Assembly (NCBI GenBank): GCA_905221605.1
Contig: CAJNDS010002181.1
Location: 126,501 to 190,500 of the forward strand
Direction: 5' to 3'
Source: Symbiodinium natans
Taxonomy: Eukaryota; Sar; Dinophyceae; Suessiales; Symbiodiniaceae
DNA: 64,000 nt
The notes below the pieces were generated by a model, which was not told the origin of the DNA, made no database searches, and saw only the letters and a list, made by a program, of their open reading frames with translations. A program made the translations under genes and the position numbers. Of the stretch, positions 14,101 to 27,400 are shown piece by piece (the first letter of the stretch is position 1; each line of letters begins with the position of its first letter).

Positions 14101-17100
14101 AGTCAGGATGCGTACTTCTCAATCATTGACCCTAAATTAACTATAAAGCGTGTACTGTTGACCCCAAAAGCCTCAAAACCCTAAACCCCAAGCCCTAAAC
14201 CCCAAACCCAAACCCTAAACCCTAAACCTCCCTGAAGCCGAAGTCGAACCACCCCACAAACCCTGCCAGGACCGGCGCGCAGTGAGCTGCTCGGGGGTGA
14301 TCGCCTCGGGTGGGAAGGCAGGCAGGTGGCTTTGCCGGTCATCAATCAATGCTTGCGGGCTAGGGTTTAGGGTTTAGGGTTTAGGGTTTAGGGTTTAGGG
14401 TTTAGGGTTTAGGGTTTATAGGGTTTATAGGGTTTATAGGGTTTATAGGGTTTATAGGGTTTATAGGGTTTATAGGGTTTATAGGGTTTATAGGGTTTAG
14501 GGCTCAGGGCTTAGGGCTTAGGGTTTAGGGTTAAGATGCAAGAAAGCGTCGACCCAGAACTCCCGGAACCTCACCGGCTAGCCCCAATGCAGGGAACGTG
14601 AGTTGCTGGGCAACTGCAGCCGCGGCCCGAGCGACAGGCAAACCCATCCTAAACCCTAAACATGAAACCCTAAACCCTAAACCCTAAACCCTAAACCCTA
14701 AACCCTAAACCCTAAACCCTAAACCCTAAACCCTAAACCCTAAACCCTAAACCCTAAACCCTAAACCCTAAACCCAAACCCTGAACCCCAAACCCTAAAC
14801 CAGTGGATGTCCTGGTGCTAGGGGTGACGGGCTTATGGCCCTGTGTCACGTGATGGCACGAGTTTGCATGACGAGTCGCGTTGCGGGTAACTACGGGCAG
14901 TTGCATGGGCCCTTGCTGGTCCCTTACCTCCGACCCCCTTTAAGGGTTCTGATGTATGGGCCCTTGTGTTTTGGGTGTTGACGGGGTATCTAAGGGGTCC
15001 CCGTCTGAGGGCGCATACTAGGGCACTGGACCCATGGTTGGGGTTGGGTCTGCCAGAAAAGAGAGATTTAGGGTTCAGGACAGCTTTTCCTCCGTAGCCG
15101 TGTGCCAAGAACACGAAATCCAACCTAAACATCCAGACCCTAAACACACAAACTCTTCACGGGCCCCACAAAGCCAAAAGCCCCTATACCCTTAACCCGA
15201 AACCCGAAACCCCTCCAGCTAGGGCATAAGCATTTAAGGTTTAGCGTTTTGGGTTCAGTGGTCGGTCAAGCCGTTCTTGGCTCCGCGCCCCCTGAGAAAC
15301 CAGCACACCACCTGTGCCCAGGGCCACTGCCTCACCGAAGATGAATGTGGAACATGAACATGCTGGACCCTCAAACCTTAAACCCTAAAGCCCAAAGCCG
15401 TTTAAACCCAAACCCCTAACCCCTAACCCCTAAACCTTAAACCCTAAACCCTAAACCGTACTAGGCGCCCCTTCACCGCGTCGGAGCTTGAGCGCAGGGA
15501 GGGTTGAAGGCTTAGGGCTTTCTTCGGGTAGTTACATGATCCCTAAACAGGGGCCAACCCTTCTGCCCCGCTTTTATACCCTAGAAAAGGGACCACGTCA
15601 CTACCAGGGTTGAGCCTAAACCTTCAACCCCCACGTGCTGCGGATCTTCGTGGGGCGGGCCTTGATCCCCTCCGTCAAGCCATTGTAGAAGGTGGCGTAA
15701 ATTCCATAGGCCGCACCGCGCTGGTGCTCAAGGAAGATGAGGTTGTAGGATTCCTGCTCGTACCTGGAGCACCGGATGAGAGGTGGATCGAACATGTCTG
15801 CCAGATTTCCGAAACGAACTTGTTTTTGGGACAGCTTCGTAGATGTTTGCATCGGGGCGGAATCGGGACAGTGCTGTACTTAAAAGTCGATGGAACATCC
15901 CTCGGCTCCCCCCTAAAACCTTCCTCGGGCACCCCTCCTGAAAACTTGCGTAGAGGAACTACAACTTCTGGTACTTAAAAGCTAGAACCACAACTATAGC
16001 AAGACCCTAGCTGTCACTCTAGGTATGGCAGCTTAGATTACACACCGGTACAGTCCCCATACTGCTAGACTCCTTCGCTATAGCTAGCATTTCATGAACT
16101 GCAAGCTTGCAAGATCCAAGTAGAGGGTTTTGAGAAGTGAGGTAGATGTACCTGATTCCCTAATTCCCTATGTGTAGTTAACCCTATAACCCTAAACTCT
16201 AAACCCTAAACCCTCAAACCCTAGTTCTGTATCCCCCAACCTTGGGGAGGCTTCGCGGTCGCAGCTTTGAGGCTTGAGGACTTGGTGTTTTGGGATGTGT
16301 TGGATTCAAGGCTTAGCTTAAGAACCCAGAAGCCTACTTCCTGGTAGGTTATTCCTACAAATCCCTAAACCCTAAATCCTAAACCCTAATTAAACCCTAA
16401 ACCCTAAACCCTAGACCCTAAACCCTAAGCCCCACACCCCCTTTTTCGGATTCTCAGGTATGCAAATATCAAAAGGTAGGTTGTGGGTTCTTAAGGCAGG
16501 GCTCATAGGGTTTAGCGATGTCAGATTCGGGTTTGGAGATTTAGGGTTTAGGGTTTAGGGTTTAGGGTTTAGGGTTTAGGGTTTAGGGTTTAGGGTTTAG
16601 GGTTTAGGGTTGGTTTCAAGGCGCTTCATGCTCTAGTTCTGCCGAGCGAAGCCAGGAAGCGTGCCGGGACCGAAGGGGGTCTAAAGTACACCAGGAACCC
16701 TAAACCCTAAACCCTAAACCCTAAACCCTAAACCCTAAACTCTGAACCCAAAACCTAAGCCCTTCAAGTCACAGACAGTGTTTCTCGCTTGCCCCCGTTC
16801 ATGCAAAGGCCTGTTCATCATCGCCTGCTCTCCAGAAAACGCCCGGAGAGTGCGAACGTTTCCCAAAGCCTTCGGGGCTCGGATGGCAGCTGCATGGAAT
16901 AAGTAGGGTTTAGGGTTTAGGGTTTAGGGTTTAGGGTTTAGGGTTTAGGGTTTAGGGTTTAGGGTTTAGGGTATCTCTGATCTGCTGACTTGCTTCTTTC
17001 GGGCATGCCTGTGGCAATCTATCCTAGGTACAGATTTCAGCCCCTGCGCCGCCATCCTTAACACGCGTTTATGTTTTCAGGCTGTTGGACCATACTGGGC

Positions 17101-18409
17101 GAGGTTTTGTGTTTCCGCCTAAACCCTAAACCATAAACCCTAAACCCTAAACCCTAAACCCTACACCCTTCTGGGGCATGTCGAGACGGAGGGCATAACA
17201 AGGTTTCGGCCATTCAAGCGAGCACCCAAGAAGGCCGTGAATCGGCTGCCACGCGGGTTTCAGTTTTCAGGTTGTTTAGGGCTTAGGGTTTAAGTTTAGG
17301 GCTTAAGGTTTAGGGTTAGGGTTTCGGGTTTAGGGTTCGGGTTGAGGGTTTAGGGATATTCCTAAACCCTGAACCCTAAACCCTAAACCCTGAACCCTAA
17401 AACCTAAACAGGCAATAGCCCTTGCAGCCTCACGCCCTGGTCCTAGGAATAGAAGCCGGATTCTTCTCAATGGGCTGTAACTCCCAAATAGACCCAAGAG
17501 TAACCTAGGAACAGCAAGGGTGCCCGGGGTTGGCTTATAAGGGGCTTATCAGGAAACCTAACCCCCCCCCCCCCCCAAAGCAGGGAATAAGAGCCTACTC
17601 TGGATCCTAGGAATGACACTCCAAGGGCTACTGCGTCTTTAGGGCTTATAACTTATAGGAGTTGAGGGTTTTGGGTGTTGGGGTAGGCAATCAGGGTACT
17701 ACTGGCTAAGTGTGAATGCATGCGTTAAAATGGTTGGCCCGCGGCCTATGCACTACCCTACGAAGGGTTTTCTTTCAGGGGCCCCCGGTTGCCTATTTGT
17801 AACTAGGGCCTAGGGCCCTCAATCGGATTATGAGATGCTTCGTAGGGAGGCAGAGTAAATGCTTGAACTTTGGAGCTTGAGAGCCTTCCCAAAATCCCAC
17901 CCCACATGGGTTCAAGAGCCTTTCGCGGCAAACATCAGAGATTCTGTGTGGGCTTTAGGGTCGGGTTTTGACAGGGCGTGTACAGGATATGCGTAACACT
18001 AGTCCCTCATCCCTGAACCCTCAGCCCTCAACCCAAAATCCGGTTCACGCGAGGCTTTGCGTCAGGGGCTCACGGGTGGGACCTCCACTCTCAACCTACA
18101 GCCTTGTGTGGAATAAGGGGTTTAGGGGTTTAGGGTTTAGGGTTTAGGGTTTAGGGTTTAGGGTTTAGGATTTAGGGCTAGGGTTGAGGATTTAGACTTT
18201 AGCGTTTGGGGCTAGGGCTTAGTCTAGGGACGCTACCTTGGACCCCTGAAATGGCACGCTCATGTTTGGGGCCTTTTTAAGAAAATATTTGTAAAGTCCC
18301 CATGGTATAATAAGGGCCTCTTAGGAGTACCTTAAAACAAACCGTAATATCAAGGAGTAAGGGTACAACTACAGGGGCACGAGCCTTCATCCTTGATTTA
18401 TGGTTGGGG

Positions 18410-18446
<37 letters not shown>

Positions 18447-21400
18447 CGCGGGGCTCTTAGATTCCCTAGCCCTAAACCCTAAACCCTAAACCCTAAACCC
18501 TAAACCCTAAACCCTAAACCCCTCCTCAGGGGAGCAGCCCTAGCTCTCGAATGTGTTTCGGACGCCTCGGTGGCTACGGAGTTCAGCACGGCCAGCTTGT
18601 CCTCACGGGCTGCTGGGGCTTTCGGGGTTTCAGGGTTCAGGGTTCAGGGTTCAGGGTTTAGGGTTTAGGGTCTTAAGTTTCCGGTTAAGGCTGTGCAGGG
18701 AAACCCTAAAAGCATAAACCCTAAACCCTTAGATCCTTAAACCCGTAAACCCCTACGCAGGGAGCCCCTAAATACCATAAGCTGTCAACCCTGAGATCCA
18801 TAAACCCCTAAAAACCCCTACATACGCCAACTCTTGAACAGTGCTTCAGGTGTCCGCTTTTTTGGATTATTGTTTAAGGCTTCTCTTTTGTTTTGCACCC
18901 ACGTCTACTTTGACTCAAGTGCTGCTTAGGCTTTCGTGCTAACAGCAGGATCAGCCAGATATGCCATGCGATCGGATTCTTACATCAGCCCGAAGAAACC
19001 ACACGAGAACGAATCTCAAGTCCTAAGCCCTCAGCCCTACGCCCTGAGTGAGAAGTGGAACGGCAAGGCTGGTGTGGGGGGCCTGTCGGAGAAGCGACGA
19101 CCGCCGTGCAAACCGGCCGTAGATGGCATACCTTCCAAAGATCGGGTTGTAACCCTAAACTCCTAAACTCCTAAACTCCTAAACTCCTAAACTCCTAAAC
19201 TCCTAAACTCCTAAACTCCTATACTCCTAAACTCCTAAACTCCTAAACTCCTAAACTCCTAAACTCCTAAACTCCTAAACTCCTAAACTCCTAAACTCCT
19301 AAACTCCTAAACTCCTAAACTCCTAAACTCCTAAACTCCTAAACTCCTAAACCCTAAACCCTAAACCCTAAGCCCAGGTAGGGCTAGGCAGCTCAGCTCC
19401 AAAGCCCTCAACCCTTCACTGATGTCCGACATCTTCTTGCTGAAGGCCCATCGTCATTAGAATTCGGGGCCCAGGGAACAAGATTTCCAGGGTTTAGGGT
19501 TTTGGGTTTAGGGTTTAGGGGTTCGGGTTTTGGGGCTTAAGTGTCTGGTTAACACAAAAGTCGTGCTGGATGCTGCAGAAATGCTGCAGCTTCCCTTACC
19601 ATTGACCAGAGGTTTAAGCGATTTAGGGTTTAGGGTCTAGGGTTTAGGGTTTAGGGTTTGGTGGCTTCTTCTTCTCTACGGATAAGGCAACCCTGCTATG
19701 GAAACTGGTAACTTAGAGCGGAAAGGATGCCTTTTTTGGTTTAGAGGGCTAAGAGGGGAACCCAAAGCCTGAAAGAGGAAATAAGGGCCTACTCTGGGTC
19801 CTAGGAATGATTTCCTATGGTAGCTGGTCACTTAGTTGAAGATCCTTCAGCTAAACCCTAAACCCTAAACCCTAAACCCTAAACCCCAAACCCTAAGCCC
19901 TAAACCCGAAACAGTCCTTCAGAAGAGGCCAGGACATGATCTGCGTGCAGCTATGGTGAAGCTCCTTCTCTGATGGCGGAAGATCCAGCCAGCTTCGTGC
20001 AACTACCCCGAACCGAGGGTGCAGGGTTTAGGGTTTAGGGTTTAGGGTTTCGGGTTTGGGGTTTGGGGTTTAGGGTTTAGGGTGTAGGGTTTAGGGTACA
20101 AACGCCAAAGCTGCCTGGAAACCGTTCGAGGCCCCTTCTCTTTGGAGGTTCATGGCTACGTAGAAGCAGGCTTATAAGAAGGGTAGCTGTGGCTCTAACC
20201 TGTTTAGAGTACGTACTTCTAACCCCACTTAGGAGTACCCAGGAACCTTCAAGTGTGAGATGCTTGAGAGTGGGACTTTCCAGAGACTCCAAAAACCCTT
20301 ATTTAAGGAGTATCCCTTAAATTTTAATAGGAACCCTCATATGAAGTAAGGCACATTCCTTAATTACAGCCATAGGGGTTTTGGAGGCTCTGGGTTGCTC
20401 TAAACGCTAAGCCCAACCCTGCTGCAGCCAAGGAGCACATAAAAAAGGATGGCCCAAACGCCCAGCAAAATGAGCCTCCGACCGGATGATCTAAAAAGGC
20501 TGGGGATGTGGTGTGACTCATGTTGGGGGTTGTTCCGAGTCAAGGTCGCCAGGCAATGTTTTCTTGCAACAACAATGCTATGAACGATCAGGCTTGTGAT
20601 TCAGAAAAGTCAGTGCGCAAAAACTTGTTCCGACACATGTCTTCAAGCTAAACGACCCTAAACCCGAAATCCTGAAAACGAGGAACACGAGGCCCCCCCC
20701 CGCCCCCCCCCCCCCCCCCACCCCCCCCCACCCCCCCCCCCCCCCCCCCCCCCCCCCACCCCCCCCCCCCCCCGCCCCCGCCCCCCGGGCACCCGAAGCC
20801 TAAACCAGAAACCCAAAACCTTAAAAGCCTAAACCTTAGATCCCAAACCCTCAAACAATGGCCACAAGCTATTCTTTGCTTAGGGTTTGAGGTTTGAGGA
20901 CTTGGGACTTTAGGGTCAGGGTGAGGTTTGAGGTTTTAGGGTTAGGGTCTAAGTAGAGTTTTTGTTCGTTAGGGGTTTAGGGTTTAGGGTTTAGGGTTTA
21001 GGGTTTAGGGTTTAGGGTTTAGGGTTTAGGGTTTAGGGTTTGAGGGCCGAGGGTTCGGGGGTCGAGGGCTTAGACTCGAGGAGTTGAGTCCCGTTTGATT
21101 TCGCTCGCTCAAAACGGCCCAACAAAAGGAGAAACTCTAAACCCTAACAACTAAACCCTGAACCCTGAACCCTGAACCCTGAACCCTAAACCCTAAACCC
21201 TAAACCCTAAACCCTAAACCCTAAACCCTAAACCCTAAACCCTAAACCCTAAACCCTAAACCCTAAACCCTAAACCCCAGAAGCGGTCGGCCACTCGAAG
21301 CCAAGGCCCTGGCGAAAGCTGCCACGAAGTAACTGTCAGGTAGCACACGCCAAACCTGGGCGTCCCAAGATCATTTGAAAGGAGGGATCAGGGTTTAGGG

Positions 21401-24400
21401 TTTAGGGTTTAGGGTTTAGGGTTTAGGGTTTAGGGTTTAGGGTTTAGGGTTTAGGGTTTAGCGTTCAGGGTTCATGGTGCTGCAACCCGCCCATTGCTAG
21501 GTCTCTCCCAAGCAGGGTCTGGGTTTAGGGTTTAGGGTATAGGTGCAGCGTTTAGGGCTTAGGGTTTAGGGTGCGCGCGACTGCCCGAACCATGTCATCA
21601 TGTGGAGCTTTGCAGACTGCTCCAGCCTGTTCACAGACCTCGAGCCAAACATCTAGCACCCTAAACCCTACCAGACCCCGCCTTACCCCCCCCCCCCCCC
21701 GTAAACATAAAAACACAAAGGTGAAGATCCCCAAACCCGAAATCTTAGCATCAGTGGTCTATGCCTCAGACGAAACTCCAATCCCGAATGCCTCTTAACC
21801 CTAAACCCTTAACCCCTAAACCCCTAAACCCCTAAAACCCCTAAAACCCCTAAAACCCCTAAAACCCCTAAACCCCTAAACCCCTAAACCCCTAAACCCC
21901 TAAACCCCTAAACCCCTAAACCCCTAAACCCCTAAACCCCTAAACCCCTAAACCCCTAGGCCCTAAACCCTGAACCCTAAACCCCTAAACCCCTAAACCC
22001 CTAAACCCCTAGGCCCTAAACCCTGAACCCTAAACCCTAAGCCTAAACCCAACCAGGTCCTCCCCCTTAAACCCTAAACCACTAATCCCTTGAACTCAAG
22101 GACGCCAGTCTTAAGTCCGGTACACAAGCTGGACGAAGCTCCTCTGCACAGGTGTCACAATAGATATGCCTAGACGATATACCCTTGTATAGGTTTAGGG
22201 ATTGGGGTTTAGGGTTTAGGGTTGAGGGTTTAGGGTTTAGGGAGGTGGTACTGCGAAAAGAGCAGGCTCTAGTGACTTCTCGACTATTCGGCACAGCAAA
22301 GGAGGGAGGTTTGGTTTGGCTAGATTGTGGGGCCTGCTGGGGCGTGCCATTCACTCAATTCAGAGCTTCGCGTGCCATTTCGTGTTTGATCACATGAATA
22401 TTATATATATATATATGTCTATATTTATATTGATTTACTTATTTATTTATTTAAGAATCTATCTATATTTACTTATTTTTGATACATGTTTCTCCAGGCT
22501 CGTGACGTGATGTCCCTTCAACAGCAACTTTTCCCCTTCCTTTTGCGTGCCTTGACCAGTGATGACTGGTGCCAATCGACTTAGCAGGAGGCCCGAGGCT
22601 ATTTGAAGGGGCGAACAACAAGTATATGTGGACATTTGTACATATATGTATCTATGCAGGTATGTATGTGCTGGTATTCCTACTTCTGCTCGGCAGCAAA
22701 CCCTGACACTCCAATCCGAAACCCTAAACCCTTAAACCTCTAAACCCTAAACCCTATACCCTAAACCCTAAACCCTAAACCCCAAACCCCAAACCCTAAA
22801 CCCTAAACCCTAAACCTTAAACCCAAACCCTAAACCCGTCTCCTGAGGAAGATGTTGAAATTCATGGCCAGGCCAGAAGCCACAGCCTCACAGTCGGAGT
22901 TCAACCTCCCGAGAGTGCATGTAAGGGTTGGGCGTCGGATTTAGGGTTTAGGGTTTAGGGTTTAGGGTTTAGGGTTTAGGGTTTAGGGTCTAGGGTCTAG
23001 AGTTTTCGAGTTCAGAGTTTGGAGTTTAGGGTTTTCGAGTTTAGGGTTTAGGGTTTAGGGTTCTTTCGAGTTGAAGGCCTGAAGGCTTCAGTACAGCAGG
23101 TTTAATGGGTGGTTAGGGGGCTCCGAGTGTCGGGTTTTGAGGTACAGGGTTGGTCTTGAGTGTAGGTTGACTGCCCATAGGCCAGTATCGCACGTACTGA
23201 ACGTAGACCCTCGGAGTCAGGTCTGCGCACGACGTTGGCTTACGGGGTTTCCAGAAGGTTTCGGACGACCCCACAACCAAAAAGCTCCAATTCCTCCCCA
23301 GCCGCTCTGAACCCTAAATAACCCCCCTCATTGGCCCCTAAACCCCAAAAGATTCAAACCTGAAATCCTAAACCCGGAACGGTGAACCTGGGGGGGGGGG
23401 GGGGGGGGGGTCGTGTAGGGCGGAAGGGGAACAGGCGGTTTAGGGTTTAGGTCAGCACATCAGGATTGAAAGGCTCAGGACTTTGCATTTGAAGAAGCAG
23501 AACTCAGGGTTGAAGGCAGTTGGGGGTTTAGGGTTTAGGGTTTAGGGTTTAGGGTTTAGGGTTTGGGGTTCAGGGTTCAGGGTTCAGGGTTCAGGGTTCA
23601 GGGTTTGGGGCCGATCTTTCCTGAGAAGCAGATATCAGGGTTCAAGGCTGCAGGCTTGAGGCTTTGGAGCTTCGGGGTGGCTTGAAAAGAATCGCGCTCC
23701 GTACAAAGCCTACAAAGCCTAAACCCATCTAGACCCTAAACTCTTCAACCCACGAGCCCCTCAACCCTCTCCTGCTATTTGCTTAAGAACCCCAAAAAGA
23801 CTATAAAAAAAAACAAATGTTAATCCCTATATTACCCTTATCAGGAAGAATATCTTCTACTTTTCGGGGGGGGGGTCTCGGCTATCGTGGCACGCGCCTG
23901 CTGGTAAGCTCGCCCACCTGGGTGCGATCTTCAGGGTTCCCTCGGCCTTCCGAAAGCGGGTTCGGGGTTTAGGGTCCCTAAACCCTAAACCCTAAACCCT
24001 AAACCCTAAACCCTAAACCCTAAACCCTAAACCCTAAACCCTAAACCCTAAACCCTAAACCCTGAACCCTGAACCCTGAACCCTGAACCCTGAACCCTAC
24101 ACCCTAGACCCTAAACCCTGAACCCAAACCACTGTTTCTACAAAGCCTGAGGATTTTGGGGCCTACGACGCGCGCTGACAGAGACTTGTCTTGGGGGCCA
24201 AGAGCAGCCGAAGAATTCGAGTCCTTCGAGGCCTTTGATGGCCTGCTGCGCGGTACCCTCATCCCCTATTGCGTCCAGGATCCGGCACTCCAATTCGGGA
24301 GATGTTCTGAAGCACACCCGGTGGCTGAAGGTTTAGGGTTAGGGTTTGGGGCAGTTTGGGGTTTGGAGTTTTGGGGGCTTCTGTTTTGCTATGTGCATGG

Positions 24401-27400
24401 CTACTGACGTTGGAGCGGCACACTAGGCACACTAGCCAGTAAGCTGAGAAGCACTCAACCGCAGACAGCAAGGATCAGGAATGCGGGAAGTTTATGGCCA
24501 AGCTCCGGTTTACTAGCAAGGGTGTCTGCAAGAAGCTCGGACTACTTGGAGGTTGGTGGTTACTTATAAGCAGGGCTACAAGTAGGGTAACCATGGTATC
24601 CCTTGTTCAGGGCACTCATAACCCTTCACCGTCATTTGCCGCTCTATGCCCCTCTTCAAAGTTGACCTAGACTGACCACCAGTGCTCCCTTCGCACACAA
24701 TTGTTGCTTGCAAAAGATGTCGATTGCAGAACATATTTTGTCTGTTCCAGACGGCCCCTAATCAGTAACCCCACTAACCCCTCGACCCTAACCCTAAACC
24801 CCACAACCCAGAAACCCAGAAACCTACAACCCTAAACCTAAACCTTAAACCCTAACCCTAAACCCCATAAACCCCATGAAACCCCACCACTGCGCTCAGG
24901 ACTGCACTTCACGCTGATCGTGGAAGGCGATGTCTTGCTGCAGGACTCGTGAGAAAGTTTGCCTGTTAAGGCTCTTTAGGGTTTAGGGTTTAGGGTTTAG
25001 GGTTTAGGGTTTGGGGTTTGGGGTTTAGGGCTTAGGGTTCAGCATCTCAAGTTCGAGCATTTACAAGGCCAGCAGTGTATCTAGGCAACGGAAAAAAACC
25101 CACCCGCCCAAAGAATCCCATAACATTAAGAAAATAGAAGGTTACTTATTTTTTCTTCGGATGCACCAATCACGCCGTAGTACCAAGCACTTAACACAAG
25201 CCACACCCGGCCTTGAGGCCTTGAAACCCTAAACACCAGGCCTTGAGGCCCTGAAGCCCTAAACACTAGGCCTTGAGGCCCTGAAACCCTGAAACCCAAA
25301 TACTAGGCCGTGAGGCCGTGAAACCCTAAACAGCAGGCCTTGAGGCCCTGAAACCCTAAACACCAGGCCGTGAGGCCTTGAAACCCTAACCATTAGGCCC
25401 GGAAATCCTAAACACCTTTGGACGAAACGACCTTGCCCAGTAAAAAATGACCTAGCCCAGTAAAAAAATGACCTGGCCCGGTAAAAAAATGACCTTGCCA
25501 GTAAAAAAATGACCTTGCCCAGTAAAAAATGACCTTGCCCAGTAATGACCTTGCCCAGTAAAAAGATGACCTTGCCCAGTAAAAAAATGACCTTGCCCAG
25601 TAAAAAAATGACCTTGCCCAGAAAAAAATGACCTTGCCCAGTAAGAAAATGACCTTGCCCAGTAAAAAAATGACCTTGCCCAGTAAAAAAATGACCTTGC
25701 CCAGTAAAAAAATGACTTTGCCCAGTTAAAAAATGACCTTGCCCAGTAATGACCTTGCCCAGTAAAAAATGACCTTGCCCAATAAAAAAATGACCTTGCC
25801 CAGTAATGACCTTGCCCAGTAAAAAATGGCCTTGCCCAGAAAAAAATGACCTTGCCCAGTAAAAAAATGACCTTGCCCAGTAAAAAAACGACCTTGCCCA
25901 GTAAAAAAATGACCTTGCCCAGAAAAAAAATGACCTTGCCCAATAAAAAAAATGACCTTGCCCAGTAAAAAATGACCTTGCCCAGTAAAAAAATGACCTT
26001 GCCCAGTAATGACCTTGCCCAGTAAAAAAATGACCTTGCCCAGTAAAAAAATGACCTTGCCCAGTAAAAAAATGACCTTGCCCAGTAAAAAGATGACCTT
26101 GCCCAGTAAAAAGATGACCTTGCCCAGTAAAAAGATGACCTTGCCCAGTAAAAAGATGACCTTGCCCAGTAACATTTTTACTGGGCAAGGTCATTTTTTT
26201 GCTGGGCAAGGTCATTTTTTTACTGGGCAAGGTCGTTTTTTTTTGACGAAACGACCTTGCCCAGTAAAAAAATGACCTTGCCCAGCTAAAAAAAAGACCT
26301 TGCCCAGTAAAAAAATGACCTTGCCCAGTAAACAAATGACCTTGCCCAGTAACTCCTTAACATTTAAATTATATATGAAAGAGAGGTTTAGGGTTTAGGG
26401 TTTAGGGTTTAGGGTTTAGGGTTTAGGGTTCAGGGTCTGCTCATCTACTTGCTGGGTCTTCGTAGGTAAGTAGGGAAGTAGGTACCATGCATCCTCCTGT
26501 ATACCGATTAAACCCCAAACCCTACACCCTAAACCCTAAAGCCCAGGTAACTTATGACCTTAAGCTCCTTTACAAGAACCCAAGGACAGAGCCGATTCTT
26601 GGACATGTCTACACGTGCCTTGCGTAGGCACTTGATACCCTGAACCTTAAGGGTGTCGAGTTGAGGATGTATAGGGTTTAGGGTTTAGGGTTTAGGGTTT
26701 AGGGTTTAGGGTGACCCCAAACAGGTTGGGTTTAGGCACTACAAGTCTCGCAGATCCAGACCACCACGCTGGCTGTGGACTTGAACTTGGCATCCCTCCA
26801 CGCTGCTCGAACCTTACACCCGAAACTCGAAATCCCCAAACCCTAAACCCTAAACCCTAAACCCTAAACCCTAAACCCTAAACCCTAAACCCTACACCCC
26901 CTGGCCCGGTAAACCCTGTAAGCCCTGAGCCAGAACTCCTACAATGCCTACGCGCAACTTTCAGCCCAGGTCTCTTCTAAAGAAGTGCTTCAGGACTCCT
27001 CATGCGCTTCCACTAGCTCTATGCGTGCGCACACGCCTAAGTGCTTCCTGCAAAAAAGGCACCCAAAACCCCGAACCTTTGGCCACAAACCTCATACCGC
27101 AAAAACCACTAAATCGTAAACCCTAAACCCCTAAACGCGCACACCACAAAACCCCAAACCCAATTCCTTGCGAACCTTCTAGGCCGGCCTGCGCAAACGA
27201 AGGAGTAACCGGTTCTCGGCAATCGACCTGTCTCATCTAGGTTCGTGTCGGGTAGTTCTCTAAATTGAGGGTCCATTTTGGGGCCCTGCTGTTGAAGGGT
27301 GCAGCACTAGATATGGGACCCAAAAAGGAAACTTAAAGAAAGGAGAACTGCCCTCATTAAGTTGCCATGGCAAACTAAGTTACCAGCTACCGCGATCAGG

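Noticed and set aside
14583-14652. Minus frame MGLPVARAAAAVAQQLTFPA with GTGAGG donor
   Set aside because: It looks like an exon but cannot be placed between TM6 and the linker once the 26 bp exon at 14279-14304 joins both sides exactly.
15610-15978. 122-codon plus-strand frame
   Set aside because: Antisense of ABC exon 11; no recognisable motif.
16750-16903. Plus frame SPENARRVRTFPKAFGARMA ending in a stop
   Set aside because: It is the antisense of the ABC exon with ALGNVRTLRAF, which has a clear family match.
22846-22920. Plus frame KMLKFMARPEATASQSEFNL with GTAAGG donor
   Set aside because: Antisense of the ABC exon with LNSDCEAVASGLAMN; the minus strand has the motif.
24150-24330. Minus frame with AIKGLEGLEFF that resembles the FFD motif of ABC transporters
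   Set aside because: It could splice (GC donor) to a frame before VGELTSR, but the exon at 24908-24962 (QDIAFHDQRE) fits the family better, with exact length and a repeated GTG at the junction. Kept out of the model.
25259-26335. 358-codon frame on the minus strand
   Set aside because: It is a translation of the TGACCTTGCCCAGTAAAAAA minisatellite; related frames exist on both strands and in other phases.
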